From CAVQSS01 sp963746605 (GTDB taxonomy: Bacteria > Desulfobacterota > RBG-13-43-22), in contig CAVVCH010000052.1 of the NCBI GenBank assembly GCA_963746605.1, positions 62,001-126,000 of the forward strand: DNA of 64,000 nucleotides. Reading direction: 5' to 3'. Positions 36,495 through 45,792 of the stretch are shown here, one piece after another (within the stretch, counting starts at the first letter, position 1; each line of letters starts with the position of its first letter). A model generated the notes under the pieces. That model ran no database searches. It saw only the letters and a list, made by a program, of their open reading frames with translations, and had not been told where the DNA came from. A program made the translations under genes and the position numbers.

Positions 36495-36712
36495 CTATCG
36501 TTAATTCTAGGTTCCGGAATAAATTAAAATTAAGACTATATTAAAGCGGTTACCCTTCCATGTCAAGCCCTTCGGCAGGTCTCTCCCCAAGATGCCGGGG
36601 CCCTCAGGGGTTTTGAGTTGCAATTAGGGATGAAATTGCATATAACCTAACCATACGGAAACAGATTTGAAAAGCCGATTCCAACCCAATAATCATCAGG
36701 AGGTAATGTCCC

Positions 36713-37114
36713 ATGAAGATCAAACGGATTGCCCATATCGGTGTGGCCGTGAAAGACGCCGACGCGTCCAAGCTTCTTTACCAGGAGATGCTCTCCCTCC
36801 CGGTGAATCGGGAGGAAAGGCTGGGAGAATTGAAGATCGCCTTTGTTCCGGTGGGACAGACCAACGTGGAACTGGTTCAGTCCACCGACCCGGAAGGGGT
36901 CATGAATAAATTTATCGAAAAGCGCGGGGAAGGGATCCATCATATCGCCTTTGAGGTAGAGGACATTGACCAGGCCCTGGAGGAATTGAAGGCCAAAGGG
37001 GTCGCCTTGATCGACCAGCAGGCCCGGCCGGGGGCCCATGAAGCCCGAATCGCCTTCCTTCACCCCAAGGGGACCCATGGGGTGTTGATCGAGCTGGTTC
37101 AATACACCCATTAA
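36713..37114 (+). CDS. mce: Methylmalonyl-CoA epimerase
   Basis: The 133-residue protein is a vicinal-oxygen-chelate fold epimerase. Metal ligands and family text are visible: 'IKRIAHIGVAVKDADAS', 'NVELVQSTDPEG', 'GIHHIAFEVEDIDQAL' and 'GTHGVLIELVQ'. It converts the S and R forms of methylmalonyl-CoA in propionate and succinate metabolism. No mutase or carboxyltransferase gene is adjacent in this window. 'aggaggtaatgtcc' precedes the ATG. Confidence 0.92.
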   Translation: MKIKRIAHIGVAVKDADASKLLYQEMLSLPVNREERLGELKIAFVPVGQTNVELVQSTDPEGVMNKFIEKRGEGIHHIAFEVEDIDQALEELKAKGVALIDQQARPGAHEARIAFLHPKGTHGVLIELVQYTH

Positions 37115-37191
37115 TACGAAAATAACCTGCTGGTTGCAGCCACCAGCAGACCGAGTTGCGCGTTAAAAAGCGTTTGCGGAGGATTTGACCC

Positions 37192-38037
37192 ATGTGGGAT
37201 TATACGGAAAAAGTAAAGGAGTATTTTGAGAATCCAAAAAATATCGGGGAGGTGGAAAACCCCGACGGGGTGGGCGAGGTGGGTTCCTTGGCTTGCGGCG
37301 ACGCCCTGAAATTGACCTTTAAGTTGAATGAACAAAAGCAGATCCAGGAGGCAAAATTTCAGACGTTTGGCTGCGCCAGCGCCATTGCTTCCTCCTCGGC
37401 CTTAACCGAACTGATCCTCGGCAAGACCCTGGAAGAGGCGGAGAAAATCACCAACAAGGATATCGCTTCCTTTTTAGGCGGTTTGCCGAAAGAAAAGATG
37501 CATTGTTCCGTCTTGGGGGAACAGGCCCTGGCCGCGGCCATCGCCTATTACCGGGGACAATCCCTGCCGAAGACGCAAGAAGGGGAAATCGTCTGCGAGT
37601 GTTTCGGGGTCACGGATAAGGAAATCGAAAGGGTGATCCGGGAGAACGGATTAAAAACCCGGGAAGAGGTGACCAATTATACCAAGGCCGGTGGCGGTTG
37701 CGAATCCTGCCACGATAAAATTGATGCGCTCCTGGCCCGGGTTCTGAAAGAAGACCAGGGAATACGACCGGCGCCGGTGGCTAAGAAAACGGCGCTGACC
37801 AACATCCAGAAAATGAAACTAATTGAAGAAACCCTGGAAAGAGAGATCAAGCCGGCGTTAAAGGCCGACGGCGGCGATATCGATCTGATCGATATTGACG
37901 GGAATAAGGTGTTAGTGGCCCTGCGGGGAGCCTGTTCTTCCTGCCGGGCTGCGGAAGTGACGTTGAAGGATTATGTGGAATTTAAACTAAAGGAATTCGT
38001 GGCCCCGGAGATCACCGTGGAGGAGGTTAAGCCATGA
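37192..38037 (+). CDS. nifU: Fe-S cluster scaffold NifU (three-domain)
   Basis: The 281-residue protein has the full NifU order: an IscU-like scaffold (Cys in 'GSLACGDALKLTF', 'FQTFGCASAIASSSAL' and 'MHCSVLGEQAL'), a central BFD-like [2Fe-2S] domain ('IVCECFGVTDKEIERVI', 'GGGCESCHDKID') and a C-terminal Nfu domain with 'GACSSCRAAEVTL'. It assembles Fe-S clusters with sulfur from NifS, whose gene overlaps by four bases. No nitrogenase genes are seen, so a general Fe-S role is as likely as nitrogen fixation. Confidence 0.95.
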   Translation: MWDYTEKVKEYFENPKNIGEVENPDGVGEVGSLACGDALKLTFKLNEQKQIQEAKFQTFGCASAIASSSALTELILGKTLEEAEKITNKDIASFLGGLPKEKMHCSVLGEQALAAAIAYYRGQSLPKTQEGEIVCECFGVTDKEIERVIRENGLKTREEVTNYTKAGGGCESCHDKIDALLARVLKEDQGIRPAPVAKKTALTNIQKMKLIEETLEREIKPALKADGGDIDLIDIDGNKVLVALRGACSSCRAAEVTLKDYVEFKLKEFVAPEITVEEVKP

Positions 38038-39224
38038 AGGTCATTTATATGGACAATAACGCCACCACCCGGACCGCGCCGGAGGTAGTGGAGGCTATGC
38101 TGCCTTTTTTTTCTACCTTTTATGGAAACCCTTCCAGCATGCACTTTTTCGGCGGCCAGGTGGCGAAAAATGTTCAACAGGCCCGGGAACAGACAGCCGC
38201 CTTGATCGGGGCCGACCCCTCGGAAATCGTTTTTACCAGTTGCGGCACCGAGAGTGATAATGCCGCTTTGTGGGGAACCCTGAATTCCTATCCCCATAAA
38301 AAACACCTCATCACTACCCGGGTAGAACATCCGGCCGTTCTGAACCTGGCCACCTATCTATCCAAAAAGGGCTATCGGGTGACGTTGTTGCCCGTGGACC
38401 GGGAAGGCCGTTTGGACCTGGACCAACTGGCTGCCGCCATCACCGAGGAGACAGCCATTGTCAGCGTCATGTGGGCCAATAACGAAACCGGGGTGGTGTT
38501 CCCCATCGAAGAAATAGCGACCCTGGTCAAGTCCAAAGGTTCGGTTTTTCACACCGACGCCGTCCAGGCCGTGGGTAAGGCGCCCATCAACTTGCAAAAG
38601 ATCCCCATCGACTTGTTGGCCTTTTCCGGTCACAAACTCCATGCCCCTAAAGGCATCGGGGTCCTCTATGTGCGGCGCGGGACCCGCTTTACCCCCTTTC
38701 TGATCGGCGGTCATCAGGAAAAAGGCCGACGGGGCGGAACAGAAAACGTTCCTTATATCATCGGACTGGGTCAGGCTTGTGTCTTGGCCCAAGCCCGGCT
38801 AACTGATGAAAACCAGCGGGTGCGGGCCCTGCGGGACAAGCTGGAGCAAGGGATCATGGAAGGCATCCCCCGGGTGCTGATCAACGGCGACCGCCGGCAG
38901 CGACTGCCCAACACCTTGAGCGTCAGCTTTGAATACGTGGAAGGGGAATCAATCCTCCTGCTGATGAGCAACCTGGGAATCTGTGCCTCTTCCGGTTCGG
39001 CCTGTACCTCAGGCTCCCTGGAACCCTCCCATGTCCTGCGGGCCATGGGGGTTCCCTTTACCGCCGCTCACGGCTCGATTCGTTTCAGCCTGAGCCCTTA
39101 CAACACCGAGGAAGAGGTGGACTTTATCCTGGAGCATCTTCCAAAAATTATTTCCCGTTTGCGGGAGATTTCGCCCTTTTGGAAAAATCGTGACCAGACG
39201 GCCGCCGCAGCCGCCTGTCAATAA
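38034..39224 (+). CDS. nifS: Cysteine desulfurase NifS
   Basis: The 396-residue PLP enzyme shows the NifS/IscS features: 'YMDNNATTRTAPEVVEAM', 'HTDAVQAVGKAPINL' and the PLP Lys in 'LLAFSGHKLHAPKGIGVLYV', and the active-site Cys in 'SSGSACTSGSLEPSHVL'. It removes sulfur from cysteine for cluster assembly on NifU. The GTG/ATG overlap with nifU (ATGA) shows coupling. Confidence 0.95.
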   Translation: MKVIYMDNNATTRTAPEVVEAMLPFFSTFYGNPSSMHFFGGQVAKNVQQAREQTAALIGADPSEIVFTSCGTESDNAALWGTLNSYPHKKHLITTRVEHPAVLNLATYLSKKGYRVTLLPVDREGRLDLDQLAAAITEETAIVSVMWANNETGVVFPIEEIATLVKSKGSVFHTDAVQAVGKAPINLQKIPIDLLAFSGHKLHAPKGIGVLYVRRGTRFTPFLIGGHQEKGRRGGTENVPYIIGLGQACVLAQARLTDENQRVRALRDKLEQGIMEGIPRVLINGDRRQRLPNTLSVSFEYVEGESILLLMSNLGICASSGSACTSGSLEPSHVLRAMGVPFTAAHGSIRFSLSPYNTEEEVDFILEHLPKIISRLREISPFWKNRDQTAAAAACQ

Positions 39225-39265
39225 AGGGCCCATTTATCCTAAACAATCAGATTTGAGGAGCATCC

Positions 39266-40336
39266 ATGGTTGCCGTCGTCATGGCCGGTGGTCGGGGGAC
39301 CCGTTTCTGGCCCCGGAGCCGCAAGCGCCGTCCAAAACAACTGCTAAATATTATTGGGGAGAAAACAATCCTGGAGCAGACCGTCGACCGAATCCGGCCT
39401 CTCTGCGGCTGGGATCGGATCCTGATCGTTACCGAGGGGGAACAGGCCCCTCTGATCCGGGAGCTCTTCCCCCAACTCCCGGCCGATCAGCTGCTGGTCG
39501 AACCCCTGGGCAAGAACACCGCCCCCTGCATCGGTTTGGCGGCGCTTTTCGTGGCTGAACGCTATCCAGAGGAAGCCATGGTCATTCTGCCGGCGGACCA
39601 TCATATTGCGGATCTGGGGGATTTTCAAGCCACCCTGGACGCCGCTGTTCAGGCGGCTCAAGAGGGAGAAGTGCTGATCACCCTGGGCATCCCCCCCACT
39701 TTCCCAGAGACGGGCTACGGGTATATAGAACAGGGAGACCCGGTAAAAACCGGCGGCGAACGAGGCGTTTGGGCAGTTAAAGCCTTTCATGAAAAACCGG
39801 ACCGGAAAAAAGCCGAAGCCATGCTGGCCGCCGGCCGGTTCTACTGGAACAGCGGAATGTTTATCTGGACCGCGACCGCGATCATGAAGCAGCTCGCCCG
39901 CTGGACCCCGGCGCTTTACCAGGAACTACTGAGCCTGCGGAACCAATCAGGACTTCCGGGCTGGGAAAAGGCCTTGCGGGAAGCCTACGAGCGGATGGAG
40001 GACATCTCCATTGACTACGCCGTAATGGAGAAGGCCGACAACGTGCGCATGCTCGAAGGCCGATTCGGTTGGAACGACGTGGGCAGTTGGGAGGCGGTCT
40101 ATCAATTATCTGAAAAAGACGGCCGCGGAAATTGTTTCCAGGGGTCGGTGGTCGACTTGGACAGCCGGGGCTGTTTGGTGTACAGCCCCCAAAAGACCGT
40201 GGCCTTGTTGGGGGTTCAGAATCTGGTGGTGGTGGAAACGCCGGAAGCCCTGCTGATCTGCCCCCGGGAACGTTCCCAGGAAGTAAAGAAGATCGTCGAG
40301 CGCCTGATGGCGGAGGGTCGGGACGATCTATTGTAA
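39266..40336 (+). CDS. manC: Mannose-1-phosphate guanylyltransferase
   Basis: The 356-residue nucleotidyltransferase has the signature 'MAGGRGTRFWPRSRKRRPKQ', 'VEPLGKNTAPCIGLAAL', 'ILPADHHIAD' and 'GRFGWNDVGSWEAVY'. It makes GDP-mannose from mannose-1-phosphate and GTP. It lacks the C-terminal isomerase part of two-domain ManC. The phosphomannomutase gene follows after four bases, so the pair supplies GDP-mannose, possibly for the nearby surface glycans. Confidence 0.92.
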   Translation: MVAVVMAGGRGTRFWPRSRKRRPKQLLNIIGEKTILEQTVDRIRPLCGWDRILIVTEGEQAPLIRELFPQLPADQLLVEPLGKNTAPCIGLAALFVAERYPEEAMVILPADHHIADLGDFQATLDAAVQAAQEGEVLITLGIPPTFPETGYGYIEQGDPVKTGGERGVWAVKAFHEKPDRKKAEAMLAAGRFYWNSGMFIWTATAIMKQLARWTPALYQELLSLRNQSGLPGWEKALREAYERMEDISIDYAVMEKADNVRMLEGRFGWNDVGSWEAVYQLSEKDGRGNCFQGSVVDLDSRGCLVYSPQKTVALLGVQNLVVVETPEALLICPRERSQEVKKIVERLMAEGRDDLL

Positions 40337-40340
40337 TGAC

Positions 40341-41711
40341 GTGACGGAGGATGGAATGAAACCCCATATATTTCGAGAATATGATATCCGAGCCGTGGTC
40401 GATCGGGAAATAACTCTCGACGAAGTGACCCTCTTAGGCCGGGCACTAGGCACGTATCTGGGCCGGGAGGGTAAAAAAAAGATCACCCTGGGACGCGACG
40501 GTCGCCTCAGTTCCGGGGCCTTCCGTGACCATCTGTTGAAGGGGCTGCTGGCTACCGGATGCGATGTCCTGGATATCGGTGTTTGTCCTACGCCGTTATT
40601 GTATTTTTCCATTCGCTCTCTGGAAGCCGAGGGCGGGGTTATGATCACCGCCAGCCACAATCCGCCGGAATACAATGGGTTCAAAATCTGTAACGGCCCG
40701 GACACTATTTTTGGAGAAGAAATCCAGAAGCTGCTGGGTATTGCAGAAAAGGGCGATTTTCTTTCCGGCAACGGCCGGCTGGAATACCGGGATGTCCTTC
40801 CGGCTTATCACCAGTTCGTCCTTTCCGACATCCACCTGTCCAAACCGTTGCGGGTGGGGGTGGACGGTGGAAACGGGACCGGGGGCTGGCTGGCCTTGCC
40901 GCTTCTGGAACGACTGGGTTGCCGGGTTTTTGACCTGTATTGCGACATCGACGGGACCTTCCCTCACCATGAGCCCGATCCCACGGTACCTCGGAATCTA
41001 ACAGATTTGATCGATCTGGTGCGTCGGGAAAGACTGGATGTGGGCCTGGCCTATGACGGGGATGGGGATCGGTTGGGAGTCGTCGACCATCAGGGAACGA
41101 TTATCTGGGGAGATCAGCTCCTGATCCTTTTCGCCCGGGATATCTTGAAAACCCTGCCCGGGGCCACCTTTCTCGGGGAGGTGAAGTGCTCCCAAAATCT
41201 ATACGAAGACATCCCTCGCCGGGGGGGAAAGGTCCTGATGTGGAAGACCGGCCATTCCCTCATAAAACAGAAAATGAAGGAAGTCCAGGCCGTGCTGGCC
41301 GGGGAGATGAGTGGGCACATTTTTTTTGCGGATCGCTACTTTGGCTTTGATGACGCTATTTATGCCTCGCTGCGCCTTTTGGAAATATTGGCTCGATCGG
41401 GCCAAACCATATCCGAACTCCTGGCCGGCCTTCCACAAACCTACGCCACCCCGGAAATCCGGGTGGAAACCCGGGAAGAGCTTAAATTTGAACTCGTGGA
41501 GGCCATGAAAAAAGAATTGGCCGGCCGTTTTCCGATTGTCGAGGTGGACGGGGTTCGGGTTCTTTTCGAGGACGGCTGGGGACTTATACGCGCCTCCAAT
41601 ACCCAGCCCGTATTGGTCTTGCGTTTTGAGGCCCAGTCCCCGGCCCGGCTAAAAGAAATACAAGGCTTTATTGAAAGGTTATTGACCCAGGTCCAATCCC
41701 GCCTTTCTTAA
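40341..41711 (+). CDS. Phosphomannomutase/phosphoglucomutase
   Basis: The 456-residue protein belongs to the alpha-D-phosphohexomutase family. It begins 'HIFREYDIRAVVDREITLDE', has the phosphoserine loop 'GVMITASHNPPEYNG', the metal loop 'LAYDGDGDRLGVVD', the sugar loop 'AVLAGEMSGHIFFADRY' and the phosphate-binding 'ASNTQPVLVLRFEA'. It is of the AlgC/ManB type and makes mannose-1-phosphate for the upstream guanylyltransferase. Confidence 0.93.
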   Translation: MTEDGMKPHIFREYDIRAVVDREITLDEVTLLGRALGTYLGREGKKKITLGRDGRLSSGAFRDHLLKGLLATGCDVLDIGVCPTPLLYFSIRSLEAEGGVMITASHNPPEYNGFKICNGPDTIFGEEIQKLLGIAEKGDFLSGNGRLEYRDVLPAYHQFVLSDIHLSKPLRVGVDGGNGTGGWLALPLLERLGCRVFDLYCDIDGTFPHHEPDPTVPRNLTDLIDLVRRERLDVGLAYDGDGDRLGVVDHQGTIIWGDQLLILFARDILKTLPGATFLGEVKCSQNLYEDIPRRGGKVLMWKTGHSLIKQKMKEVQAVLAGEMSGHIFFADRYFGFDDAIYASLRLLEILARSGQTISELLAGLPQTYATPEIRVETREELKFELVEAMKKELAGRFPIVEVDGVRVLFEDGWGLIRASNTQPVLVLRFEAQSPARLKEIQGFIERLLTQVQSRLS

Positions 41712-42357
41712 TTAAGTCCTGATTGAGCCCCATTTTACCAAGTCTTCCAGCGGCCGGGCCGGTCCGACATTCATCGAAAGCCCGTGGTCTGGGCCTGCCC
41801 CTTTAAACCAAGTATTTTTTTGTTTTCCCCTTCATCCCGCGACTCGCCGGAAGGCCGGTAATTTACAGCATAAAATTGTCCTGCCGGCTCAGGTTCCGCG
41901 CGGGAACCCCTGTTCATCGAAAAAAAGACCTTCCAAAACCGGCAAAACCCCTCGCCTTCCCGGTTTTCGAAATCGGTGGAAGGGGGAAAAGGAGATTTTT
42001 GAATGGGGGGGGTGGGAGGCTTCAAAAAAAGAAGAAAAGAAAAGGAAAACAGAGGTTAAATAATGGGACCTTCACGCCCCTCCATCGGGCCAGGAGGCTT
42101 AACCCTGAAAACTACTTAGGTATTTATTGAATCTACATATAAAATGAATTTCTAGGCAGTTAGACCATTGGAAACCTTAAAGGACCACATTCAGAGCTAC
42201 TTCAGCCTTCTCGGCACTTCAGCCTTGGCTAACTTAAAAATCGCCCTTTCCACCTTTGACAGGGCATTTTGAATCCATTACAACCTCTCCATCCAACCGT
42301 TTAAAAGCAACGTACGCATCCTAATCCAAAACGCAATCTAAGGGTTTAAAACCTGCT
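41712..42357. other. Intergenic region upstream of the DnaA-like gene
   Basis: These 646 bases contain no ORF with family features. A G-run (about 42005-42012) and purine-rich tract are present. I looked for DnaA boxes (TTATCCACA) and AT-rich 13-mers and saw none that is convincing, so an origin of replication is not supported here. Confidence 0.5.
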
Positions 42358-43701
42358 ATGGAATCGATCTGGATCCAAGTCAAAGGGGAGCTTCAGGCGC
42401 AGCTTCCCGAAAATCTTTTTCGTATGTGGATCGATCCATTGGACCCGGCCCAAGTCACCGAACAAGAAATCATTTTACATTGCCCCAATCTTTTTTTCCT
42501 CAATTGGATCAAAGAAAAGTATTTTACGTTGATCTCTGAAACAATAACCCGCCTTCACCAGCATCCCCCGCGATTGATATTACAGTTGTCCAATCATCGT
42601 CCTTTTCCAGCGGAGGCTTCCCGAACCCATCAGTACCTGTTGCCCGGCCTGGAACGAAAGGAGCCCCGACGCTTTCTGGGCGGCTATACCTTTGACCAGT
42701 TTGTCACCGGTCCAAGTAATCGTTTCGCCTACCTGGCCACGCTGGCCTTGGCCTCCGAGCAAAACATTTATAACAATGCCCTCTACCTTTACTCGGCCAA
42801 CGGTCTGGGGAAAACCCATCTTTCTCAGGCCGTGGGCCAGCATCTGTTAGCCCATAACCCGCAGGCCCGGGTCCTTTATCTGTCGGCCGAGGAGTTTACT
42901 CAGGAAATGGTGGTGTCCCTTAAGTCGAATCGTATGGAAAACTTTAAAGAGAAATACCGGAAAAATTGTGATTTCCTACTGTTGGAGGAGATTCACTTCT
43001 TAAGCGGGAAGGAAACCACCCAAGCCGAATTGGGCTACACCTTGGATACCTTGCTGAACGACAATAAAAAAATAATATTCACCAGTTCTTTCTTGCCGAA
43101 GGACCTCTCCCGGATCGGGGGAAAATTAAAATCCCAGTTCAGCGCCGCCTTGTTGGGGGGTATTGAGCCTCCGGACTATGAGACCCGCCTGGGGATTGTG
43201 GAGAAAAAATCCGCTCTCTTGGGACTGGGCCTGGAACCGCAGATTAAAGAATACCTGGCTGATCAACCCCTTACGGACATCCGGCAATTGGAAAACTGTC
43301 TGACCAGCATGAAAGCTCAGGTTATGCTGCTAAACCAGCCACTGGACCTTGAACTGGCTGAATGTATAGTCCAACAACACATTCCGGCCCATAGGGAAAT
43401 CACCATCCCGGATATTAAGAACCTGGTGGGCCGCTTTTTCAAGATTACTCCAGAGGAGATGATTTCCAAATCCCGAAGACGGATCCACCTCTATCCCCGG
43501 AACCTGTCTATCTATCTGAGCAAGAAATTTACCAATCAGACCTGCGAGGCTATCGGTCAGGCCTTTAACCGCGATTATACTTCGATCATCCATGCCGTGA
43601 ATGCCGTGGAAAAAAGCGTGAAAAAAAACAACGAGGTTTCACGGCAAGTCAACTATTTGACGGCCAAACTAGAAGAGTTTAGCCAAGGCCGGCCCGCCTG
43701 A
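42358..43701 (+). CDS. Divergent DnaA-family protein with altered ATPase motifs
   Basis: The 447-residue protein has the full DnaA order: domain I ('ENLFRMWIDPL'), the AAA+ core ('YTFDQFVTGPSNRFAYLATL') and the C-terminal helix-turn-helix ('AIGQAFNRDYTSIIHAV'). Several key positions differ from the norm. Walker A reads 'YSANGLGKTHL', losing the first Gly. Walker B is 'FLLLEEIHFL' instead of IDDIQF. The arginine-finger region reads 'KLKSQF' (Gln260). Sensor II Arg309 is kept. The DNA-contact motif RDHTT is RDYTS. dnaN, recF and gyrB are not adjacent. It is either a fast-evolving DnaA or a paralogue with another task. Confidence 0.85.
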   Translation: MESIWIQVKGELQAQLPENLFRMWIDPLDPAQVTEQEIILHCPNLFFLNWIKEKYFTLISETITRLHQHPPRLILQLSNHRPFPAEASRTHQYLLPGLERKEPRRFLGGYTFDQFVTGPSNRFAYLATLALASEQNIYNNALYLYSANGLGKTHLSQAVGQHLLAHNPQARVLYLSAEEFTQEMVVSLKSNRMENFKEKYRKNCDFLLLEEIHFLSGKETTQAELGYTLDTLLNDNKKIIFTSSFLPKDLSRIGGKLKSQFSAALLGGIEPPDYETRLGIVEKKSALLGLGLEPQIKEYLADQPLTDIRQLENCLTSMKAQVMLLNQPLDLELAECIVQQHIPAHREITIPDIKNLVGRFFKITPEEMISKSRRRIHLYPRNLSIYLSKKFTNQTCEAIGQAFNRDYTSIIHAVNAVEKSVKKNNEVSRQVNYLTAKLEEFSQGRPA

Positions 43702-43705
43702 GCGT

Positions 43706-44962
43706 ATGCCCTCTTATCCTGCCGGCCCTATTTGGCCGAAAATCAAGCGCCGTTTGCGGGGATATAAAGACGAATTAGTTCAACTGCTTCGGGAGCTGAC
43801 GGCTATCCCAGCCCTGGGACCCGAGAATGGGGGCGAAGGGGAACAGGCCAAGGCCCTTTATCTCGAAAGAAAATTAAAGGCCTTGAACCCAGAGCGGATG
43901 ATCTCCCTTTCTTGTCCGGACCACCGGGTCCCTTCAAAAAGCCGGCCGAATATCCTAGCCCTGTTTGCGGGCCGAGATCCGGGTCGAACGGTCTGGATAT
44001 TGAGCCACCTGGATACCGTTCCCCCTGGAGACCGGCGCCTTTGGAAAAGTGACCCCTATGCGCTTCAACAAAAGGGAGACCGGCTCATCGGCCGGGGTGT
44101 GGAGGATAATCATCAGGGAATCGTGTCATCCTACTTTGTCGTCAAGGCCTTTCAGGATGAAGGAGTCCTTCCGGCCTATTCGATCGGGCTGGTTTTGGTT
44201 TCCGATGAAGAAACCGGCAGTCGACGGGGGTTACAATACGTCCTTAAGAAACAAGCCAAACTATTTAAGCAGGAGGACCTGATTATCGTTCCGGATGCCG
44301 GCAACTCCGAGGGTACCTTGATCGAAGTGGCCGAAAAAAGCCTTTTATGGCTTAAATTTTCCCTGTTTGGCACCTCCTGTCATGCCAGTCGCCCGGACCT
44401 GGGGGTGAATACGCTGAGAGCCAGCGCCCAATTAATCCTGGCCCTGGAAAAATTGTCCCGTTGGTTTAAACAGCGGGATAGCACCTTTGAGCCGCCGGTC
44501 AGCACCTTCGAACCCACAAAAAAAGAAGCCAATGTCTTGAACGTCAATACCATCCCCGGAGAGGATGTTTTCTACCTGGACTGCCGGGTTCTCCCCACCT
44601 ATTCCTTGAAACAGGTTTTGGAGCGAGTTCAGGAGGTGGTGTCGGAAGTTTCTCTGAAAACAGGGGCCCGGATAGTCTATGAGGTGGTCAATGCGGTTCA
44701 GTCTCCGCCGTCCACCTCCCCACAGGCCCCGGTTGTCCAGGCCCTCCAGGAGGCTATCCGGGTGGTTTACCGGAAAGAGGCCTGCGCCCGGGGAATCGGA
44801 GGGGCCACGGTGGCCGCTTTTTTTCGGGCTCACCGCCTACCGGCCGCGGTCTGGATGACCACCCTGGAAACAGCCCATCAGCCGAATGAAACGGGCCGTT
44901 TGTCCCGGATGATCGGAGACGCTCAGGTTCTGGCCCACATCCTTTGCCACCCTGCACCCTAA
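43706..44962 (+). CDS. M20-family metallo-hydrolase (ArgE/DapE-like)
   Basis: The 418-residue protein has the M20 zinc-site text 'VWILSHLDTVPPGDRRLW', 'GRGVEDNHQGIVSSYFVV', 'LVSDEETGSRRGLQYVL' and 'IIVPDAGNSEG'. A dimerisation insert follows with 'KFSLFGTSCHASRPDLG'. It should deacylate an N-acyl amino acid or cut a small peptide. It starts only a few bases after the DnaA-like gene and lies before the arginine decarboxylase, so an arginine or acetyl-amino-acid substrate is possible but not shown. Confidence 0.85.
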   Translation: MPSYPAGPIWPKIKRRLRGYKDELVQLLRELTAIPALGPENGGEGEQAKALYLERKLKALNPERMISLSCPDHRVPSKSRPNILALFAGRDPGRTVWILSHLDTVPPGDRRLWKSDPYALQQKGDRLIGRGVEDNHQGIVSSYFVVKAFQDEGVLPAYSIGLVLVSDEETGSRRGLQYVLKKQAKLFKQEDLIIVPDAGNSEGTLIEVAEKSLLWLKFSLFGTSCHASRPDLGVNTLRASAQLILALEKLSRWFKQRDSTFEPPVSTFEPTKKEANVLNVNTIPGEDVFYLDCRVLPTYSLKQVLERVQEVVSEVSLKTGARIVYEVVNAVQSPPSTSPQAPVVQALQEAIRVVYRKEACARGIGGATVAAFFRAHRLPAAVWMTTLETAHQPNETGRLSRMIGDAQVLAHILCHPAP

Positions 44963-44981
44963 CCTCGGCCTGCCGGACCGT

Positions 44982-45009
44982 CTCAGTCAAAGAACTGAGG
45001 TGCTTTTTT
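44982..45009 (+). terminator. Weak terminator after the M20 hydrolase gene
   Basis: CTCAGT and ACTGAG form a short 6-bp stem with a 6-base loop, followed after 'gtgc' by six T. It lies about 20 bases after the stop. Confidence 0.45.
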
Positions 45010-45130
45010 ACTAGATTGGCGTTTTTTTATTCCCCTTTTCAAAAAAAAGTTTAAAATTAAATGAATTGACAAAACCTTCGGTTTTATAATAATAGTATCC
45101 ATTTCTGCATATTCACGGGAGACGGAAAAA

Positions 45131-45748
45131 TTGACCGGGACCTATAAAGGGAAAAAAAACAAAGAAGAACCACTGGAATTCAACAACGCCTGGTTAGTGC
45201 CGAAAAAGATATTTTTCACGAAAGGAATCGGGCGGCATAAGGCCAAGCTCCAGTCCTTCGAATTGGCCCTGCGCGATGCCGGGATTGAAAAATGCAACCT
45301 GGTGTATGTTTCTTCGATCTTTCCTCCCAACTGTAAAATCATTCCTTTTGAAGAAGGCATTCTGGAGTTGTTGCCCGGCCAAATCACCTTTTGCGTGCTG
45401 GCCAAAATCAGTTCCAATGAACCGGAGCGATTGATGGGGGCCTCCATCGGCTTGGCCGTCCCGGCCGATGAATATCATTATGGGTATTTGTCAGAGCACG
45501 CCGCTTTCGGAGAGAATGAAAAAGAAATGGGGGATTTCGCCGAAGACCTAGCTTCCACCATGCTGGCCACCACTCTGGGCATCGACTTTGATCCTCAAAA
45601 AGATTACGACGAACGCCGGGAGATTTACCGCATGAGCGGCAAAATTGTGGACACTTTTTCCCATACCTGTGTCGCCCGCGGTAACGGCCTGTGGACAACA
45701 GTAGTAGTGGCGGCGGTATTTCTCCTCGGAGCGCCCGGCGACCAATAG
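45131..45748 (+). CDS. Pyruvoyl-dependent arginine decarboxylase
   Basis: The 205-residue proenzyme starts at a TTG (45131) behind 'cgggaga'. The self-cleavage site is Ser61-Ser62 in 'NLVYVSSIFPP', where the second Ser becomes the pyruvoyl group. Other family text is 'ISSNEPERLMGASIGLAVP' and 'EYHYGYLSEHAAFG'. It turns arginine into agmatine. The agmatinase and a deoxyhypusine-synthase-like gene follow, making a polyamine set. The last ten or so residues ('VVVAAVFLLGAPGDQ') are as expected for a complete protein. Confidence 0.93.
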   Translation: MTGTYKGKKNKEEPLEFNNAWLVPKKIFFTKGIGRHKAKLQSFELALRDAGIEKCNLVYVSSIFPPNCKIIPFEEGILELLPGQITFCVLAKISSNEPERLMGASIGLAVPADEYHYGYLSEHAAFGENEKEMGDFAEDLASTMLATTLGIDFDPQKDYDERREIYRMSGKIVDTFSHTCVARGNGLWTTVVVAAVFLLGAPGDQ

Positions 45749-45792
45749 AATCCCGGAACAGCTCTGTTTATACTATCGGACGAGTTAATCCT

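Noticed and set aside
39190..39558. 122-codon frame overlapping nifS and the guanylyltransferase gene
   Set aside because: It is a same-strand shadow of the guanylyltransferase start, without ribosome site or family features.
41712..42357. Possible replication origin beside the DnaA-like gene
   Set aside because: No clear DnaA boxes or AT-rich unwinding repeats were found and the usual neighbours dnaN, recF and gyrB are missing.
45066..45090. TTGACA and TATAAT before the arginine decarboxylase gene
   Set aside because: Both boxes are perfect, but only 13 bases apart, too close for a sigma-70 promoter. The spacer is an AAAACC/GGTTTT hairpin, so the match may be chance or part of an operator.
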